A DNA stretch of 64,000 bases from Hymenobacter lapidarius (GTDB lineage Bacteria > Bacteroidota > Bacteroidia > Cytophagales > Hymenobacteraceae). The notes beneath the pieces were generated by a model. The model saw nothing but the letters and a program-made list of their open reading frames with translations, had not been told where the DNA came from and did no database searches. This document shows positions 61,537-64,000 of this stretch, one piece after another; within the stretch, counting starts at the first letter, position 1; each line of letters begins with the position of its first letter. The stretch is taken from positions 1 through 64,000 of the forward strand of contig NZ_MDZB01000090.1 of assembly GCF_001816145.1 (NCBI RefSeq), given 5' to 3'. The translations under genes were made by a program, and so were the position numbers.

Positions 61537-61988
61537 TTTCGCTCGCACAGAGTTCACAGAGTCGCACAGAGCCGTTTCACCATGGAGTTGAACGAATTGA
61601 CCAGGGAGATTCTTGGGGCGGCGTTTCATGTGCATACGGTGATGGGGGCCGGGTTGCTGGAGTCGGTTTATGCAACGGCGCTGGTTTATGAGTTGCGGAA
61701 GCGGGGGATGCGGGTAGCAACTGAAGTAGCTATTCCGGTGCTCTACGAGGGTGTGGACCTCGGGCTTAGCTTTCGGGCTGACCTGATAGTTGAAGGACGA
61801 GTAATTTTAGAACTGAAATCGGTGCAGGCCCTTTCTCCGATTCATTCTAAGCAGTTACTGAACTACCTTAAGCTAACCGGGCTGCCGGTGGGCCTGTTGC
61901 TCAATTTCAACACCATCTCCCTGCGCGACCAGATTGTGCGCCTGGTGAACTGAACGGCTCTGTGTAACTCTGTGAACTCTGTGCGAAA
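61537..61988. mobile_element. TIR-bounded GxxExxY unit, copy 2 (452 bp)
   Basis: A left arm at about 61537-61578 (containing CACAGAGTTCACAGAGTCG) has its inverted copy at about 61952-61988 with two substitutions and a 4-base TCGC duplication on the left. The arms enclose only the GxxExxY gene; its stop lies just inside the right arm. The right arm ends directly before the ATG of the LutB-like gene (61989). The arms contain phased CACAGAG units, different in sequence from, but alike in design to, those of copy 1. No target duplication or transposase is seen. Confidence 0.75.
61582..61953 (+). CDS. GxxExxY protein, PD-(D/E)XK-like, copy 2
   Basis: The 123-residue protein starts MELNELTREILGAAFHVHTV and has the GLLESVY signature. 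The second half reads RADLIVEGRVILELKSVQ, giving the D-x(n)-E-x-K pattern of PD-(D/E)XK proteins, then HSKQLLNYLKLTGLPVGLLLNFN. It is a divergent paralogue of the protein at 11794, keeping the proposed catalytic residues. The ATG at 61582 lies at the inner edge of the left inverted arm. The family function is unknown. Confidence 0.88.
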   Translation: MELNELTREILGAAFHVHTVMGAGLLESVYATALVYELRKRGMRVATEVAIPVLYEGVDLGLSFRADLIVEGRVILELKSVQALSPIHSKQLLNYLKLTGLPVGLLLNFNTISLRDQIVRLVN

Positions 61989-63368
61989 ATGAAGGCTGAC
62001 CAATTTCTCCTCGACGCCGAAGCCAAGGCCTTCGACCGCGAGCACCGCCGCAAAATCCGGTTCAACATCGGTAAGTACGACGCGGCCGTGAGCGTGGGCA
62101 TGAAGCTCTACGACCAGCACGAGCTGGCCCGCGACCGCGGCGCCTACCTCAAGGCCACGGTGCTGGAAAAGCTGGACCAGTACCTGCTGCAGTTCGAGGC
62201 CGCCTTCACGGCGCGGGGCGGGCGGGTAATCTGGGCGCACGACGCGGCCGAAGCCCTGGCCGAAATCGGGAAGCTGACCAAGGCCCGCAACGCCAAAACG
62301 GTGGTGAAGGCCAAGAGCATGACCACCGAGGAAATCCACCTCAACCAGTACCTGGAGTCGCAGGGCGTGGAGTCGGTGGAAACCGACCTGGGCGAGTACA
62401 TCGTGCAGCTCAACGGCGAGCGGCCCTACCACATTGTGACGCCCGCCATGCACCTGAGCAAGGCCGACATCAACAGCATTTTCGTGAAGCATCTGGGCAC
62501 GAAGTCCACCGACGACGCCCAGGAGCTGGTGCTCACGGCCCGGCACCTGCTGCGCAACAAGTACACCGCCGCCGAAGTGGGCGTGACCGGCGGCAACTTC
62601 CTCATTGCCGATGCCGGCGCCGTGGCCGTGACCGAGAACGAGGGCAACGCCCGCCTCTCGGCTACCTTCCCCAAGCTGCACATTGCGGTGGTGGGCATCG
62701 AAAAAGTCATCCCCAAACTGACAGATTTGGACCTGTTCTGGCCCCTGCTGAGCACCAGCGGCAGCGGCCAGCAAGTCACGGTGTATAACACCGTCTACTT
62801 CGGCCCGCGCCAGCCCGGCGAAGTGGACGGGCCCGAGGAAATGGTGGTCATTCTGCTCGACAACGGCCGCACCACCCTGCTGGCCCAGCCCGACAAGCGC
62901 GCCGCCCTGCGCTGCATTCGCTGCGGGGCCTGCCTCAACGTGTGCCCGGTGTACAAGAACATCGGCGGGCACACCTACGAAACCACGTACTCCGGCCCCA
63001 TCGGCTCGGTTATCAGCCCGCACCTGAGCGGCCTGCCCGAGCACAAGCACCTGAGCTACGCCAGCAGCCTGTGCGGCGCCTGCACCACCGTGTGCCCGGT
63101 ACGCATTCCGCTGCACAACCTGCTGCTGCTCAACCGCAAGCAGAGCGTGGAGAAAGGCTACGCGCCCACCGAGGAGCGCGCCGCCATCGGCCTCTGGAAA
63201 TGGAGCATGCAGCACCGCTGGGCCCTGGACTTGCTGCCCGCCAACATCAAAGACTGGACCCTGGGCCGCCTGCTGGGCCAGGTGGGCTGGAGCAAGCGCC
63301 GGGCGGCGCTGGCGGTGGCCCCGGCCTCGTTTGGGGAGCTTTGGAAACGCCGCCCGACCGCCCGGTAG
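61989..63368 (+). CDS. lutB: LutB/LldF-like iron-sulfur lactate oxidation protein
   Basis: The 459-residue protein is a LutB-type (YkgF/LldF) iron-sulfur protein. An N-terminal LUD-like domain (with VVKAKSMTTEEIHLNQYL and GGNFLIADAGAVAVTENEGN) is followed by two ferredoxin-like clusters, CIRCGACLNVCPVYK and CGACTTVCPVRI, for [4Fe-4S]. LutABC oxidises L-lactate to pyruvate. lutA and lutC are not in the window. The ATG follows the right arm of the GxxExxY unit with no spacer, so the entire 5' leader is element sequence. Confidence 0.93.
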   Translation: MKADQFLLDAEAKAFDREHRRKIRFNIGKYDAAVSVGMKLYDQHELARDRGAYLKATVLEKLDQYLLQFEAAFTARGGRVIWAHDAAEALAEIGKLTKARNAKTVVKAKSMTTEEIHLNQYLESQGVESVETDLGEYIVQLNGERPYHIVTPAMHLSKADINSIFVKHLGTKSTDDAQELVLTARHLLRNKYTAAEVGVTGGNFLIADAGAVAVTENEGNARLSATFPKLHIAVVGIEKVIPKLTDLDLFWPLLSTSGSGQQVTVYNTVYFGPRQPGEVDGPEEMVVILLDNGRTTLLAQPDKRAALRCIRCGACLNVCPVYKNIGGHTYETTYSGPIGSVISPHLSGLPEHKHLSYASSLCGACTTVCPVRIPLHNLLLLNRKQSVEKGYAPTEERAAIGLWKWSMQHRWALDLLPANIKDWTLGRLLGQVGWSKRRAALAVAPASFGELWKRRPTAR

Positions 63369-63379
63369 CCGGCTACCGG
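63363..63379. terminator. short palindrome after the lutB-like gene
   Basis: CGGTAGCCGGCTACCGG is a 17-base palindrome overlapping the stop codon region. The tail is not clearly T-rich, so it is a weak terminator candidate. Confidence 0.4.
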
Positions 63380-63432
63380 CCTGGTCTTTCGGCTTTTCGG
63401 GACGAATGCGCGTAACAGGCATTTTGCCCGTT

Positions 63433-64000
63433 ATGCCCCCTTTCCTTCTCCTGGCCCTGCGGGTGCTCGCCGGCATGGGCGGCGTGATGCTCATCGTCAC
63501 CACGATGTCGGCGGCCATCCGCTCGTTTGTGCTGCCGCGCAACGAGGTGGTGCGCCTCAACGTGAGTGTGTTTCAGGGCATTCGCCTGTTTTTCGACCTG
63601 GCCGCCAAACTGGCTAACTCCTACGGGCGGCGCGACAAAATCATGGCCCACTACGCGCCGGTGGCCCTTGTGGCCCTGCCCATTGTCTGGGAAACGCTGA
63701 TGAGCCTGGGCTACACGGCCCTGTACTGGGCGGTGGGCGTGGGCGACCTGAAAAGTTGCTACGAGCTGAGCGGCAGCTCGCTGCTCACGCTGGGCACGGC
63801 CAAAACCTACGGCATGTGGCTCAACATGCTCACCTACTCGGAGGCCGCGCTGGGGCTGCTGCTGCTCACCCTGCTCCTCTCCTACTTGCCCACCATCTAC
63901 CAGGCGTTCTCGCGGCGCGAAGTGACGGTGGCCCTGCTGGAGCTGCGGGCCGGCACCCCGCCCACAGCGGCGTGCCTGCTGAACTGGCTCAACCACGACG
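63433..64000 (+). CDS. membrane protein, cut by the window end
   Basis: The reading frame is open to the last base, so only the N-terminal 189 residues are seen. It begins MPPFLLLALRVLAG (an in-frame ATG at 63406 is an alternative) and shows about three or four membrane helices: residues about 4-28, 74-105 and 140-158. Toward the end it has SYLPTIYQAFSRREVTVALLELRAGTPP, a pattern I associate with uncharacterised membrane proteins related to ion-channel families. No function can be assigned from the part visible. Confidence 0.75.
   Translation, partial: MPPFLLLALRVLAGMGGVMLIVTTMSAAIRSFVLPRNEVVRLNVSVFQGIRLFFDLAAKLANSYGRRDKIMAHYAPVALVALPIVWETLMSLGYTALYWAVGVGDLKSCYELSGSSLLTLGTAKTYGMWLNMLTYSEAALGLLLLTLLLSYLPTIYQAFSRREVTVALLELRAGTPPTAACLLNWLNHD

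Noticed and set aside
61863..63560. 565-residue minus-strand open frame opposite lutB
   Set aside because: It covers the antisense of a well-conserved iron-sulfur protein and the end of the GxxExxY unit.

Overview
The window reads as chromosomal DNA of a high-GC member of the Bacteroidota, most like Hymenobacter or a close relative in the Cytophagales. The evidence is indirect. Several genes have a -7 box of the Bacteroidota type TAnnTTTG and lack clear Shine-Dalgarno sequences. Lipoproteins with a lipobox Cys are frequent. Many products match families concentrated in this phylum, such as DUF4783, DUF5694, a YcxB-like protein, and a SusA-like amylase beside an SLC45-like carrier. I saw no rRNA, tRNA, CRISPR array, prophage or classical transposase.

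Layout. 0.1-3.6 kb: small membrane proteins, a VF530-type DNA-binding protein, a GH25 lysozyme, an RlpA-like lipoprotein and a YedK/HMCES abasic-site protein. 3.7-16.6 kb: alpha-glucan metabolism (a phosphorylase-like protein, two secreted GH13 amylases, an SLC45-like carrier) mixed with a ferritin-like protein and a 1028-residue hybrid histidine kinase carrying eleven 21-residue coiled-coil repeats. 16.7-21.4 kb: an FAD oxidoreductase, a haem lipoprotein, and thrB-thrC. 21.5-26.1 kb: two tandem paralogous membrane histidine kinases, one frameshifted. 26.4-33.1 kb: prfA, a beta-helix lipoprotein, gpmI, a DUF4783 protein and nadC. 33.2-45.4 kb: membrane and lipoproteins, a ZIP transporter, cbpA-cbpM, acyltransferase, methyltransferase, deformylase-like protein, ChrA and a 2OG-Fe(II) dioxygenase. 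45.5-47.9 kb: a two-gene McrBC restriction locus whose mcrB is frameshifted just after Walker A. 48-51.7 kb: an ECF sigma factor followed by an HtrA protease with an anti-sigma-like N-terminus, a YkvA protein and an acyl-carrier-like protein. 51.8-58.9 kb: a four-gene tetR-tolC-MFP-RND efflux operon with a clear operator. 59-64 kb: ispF, an M28 peptidase, a LutB-like Fe-S protein and a membrane protein cut by the window end.

The most unusual content lies between ordinary genes. Two GxxExxY genes (PD-(D/E)XK-like) are each enclosed by their own long terminal inverted repeats, forming compact units of about 450-480 bp (11750-12227 and 61537-61988). The repeats differ in sequence between the copies, but both are built from phased CAGAG motifs, and both units end at or near the start codon of the next gene. 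The units look like minimal mobile elements with no transposase of their own. A second layer is a family of intergenic hairpins about 90-111 bp long with arms of 31-39 bp (3644, 20298, 33063, 59735, plus degenerate relatives). The arms show compensatory base changes between copies.

Two genes (a histidine kinase and mcrB) are each broken by what looks like loss of a single C in a GC-rich run. This could be real decay, phase variation or an assembly error.
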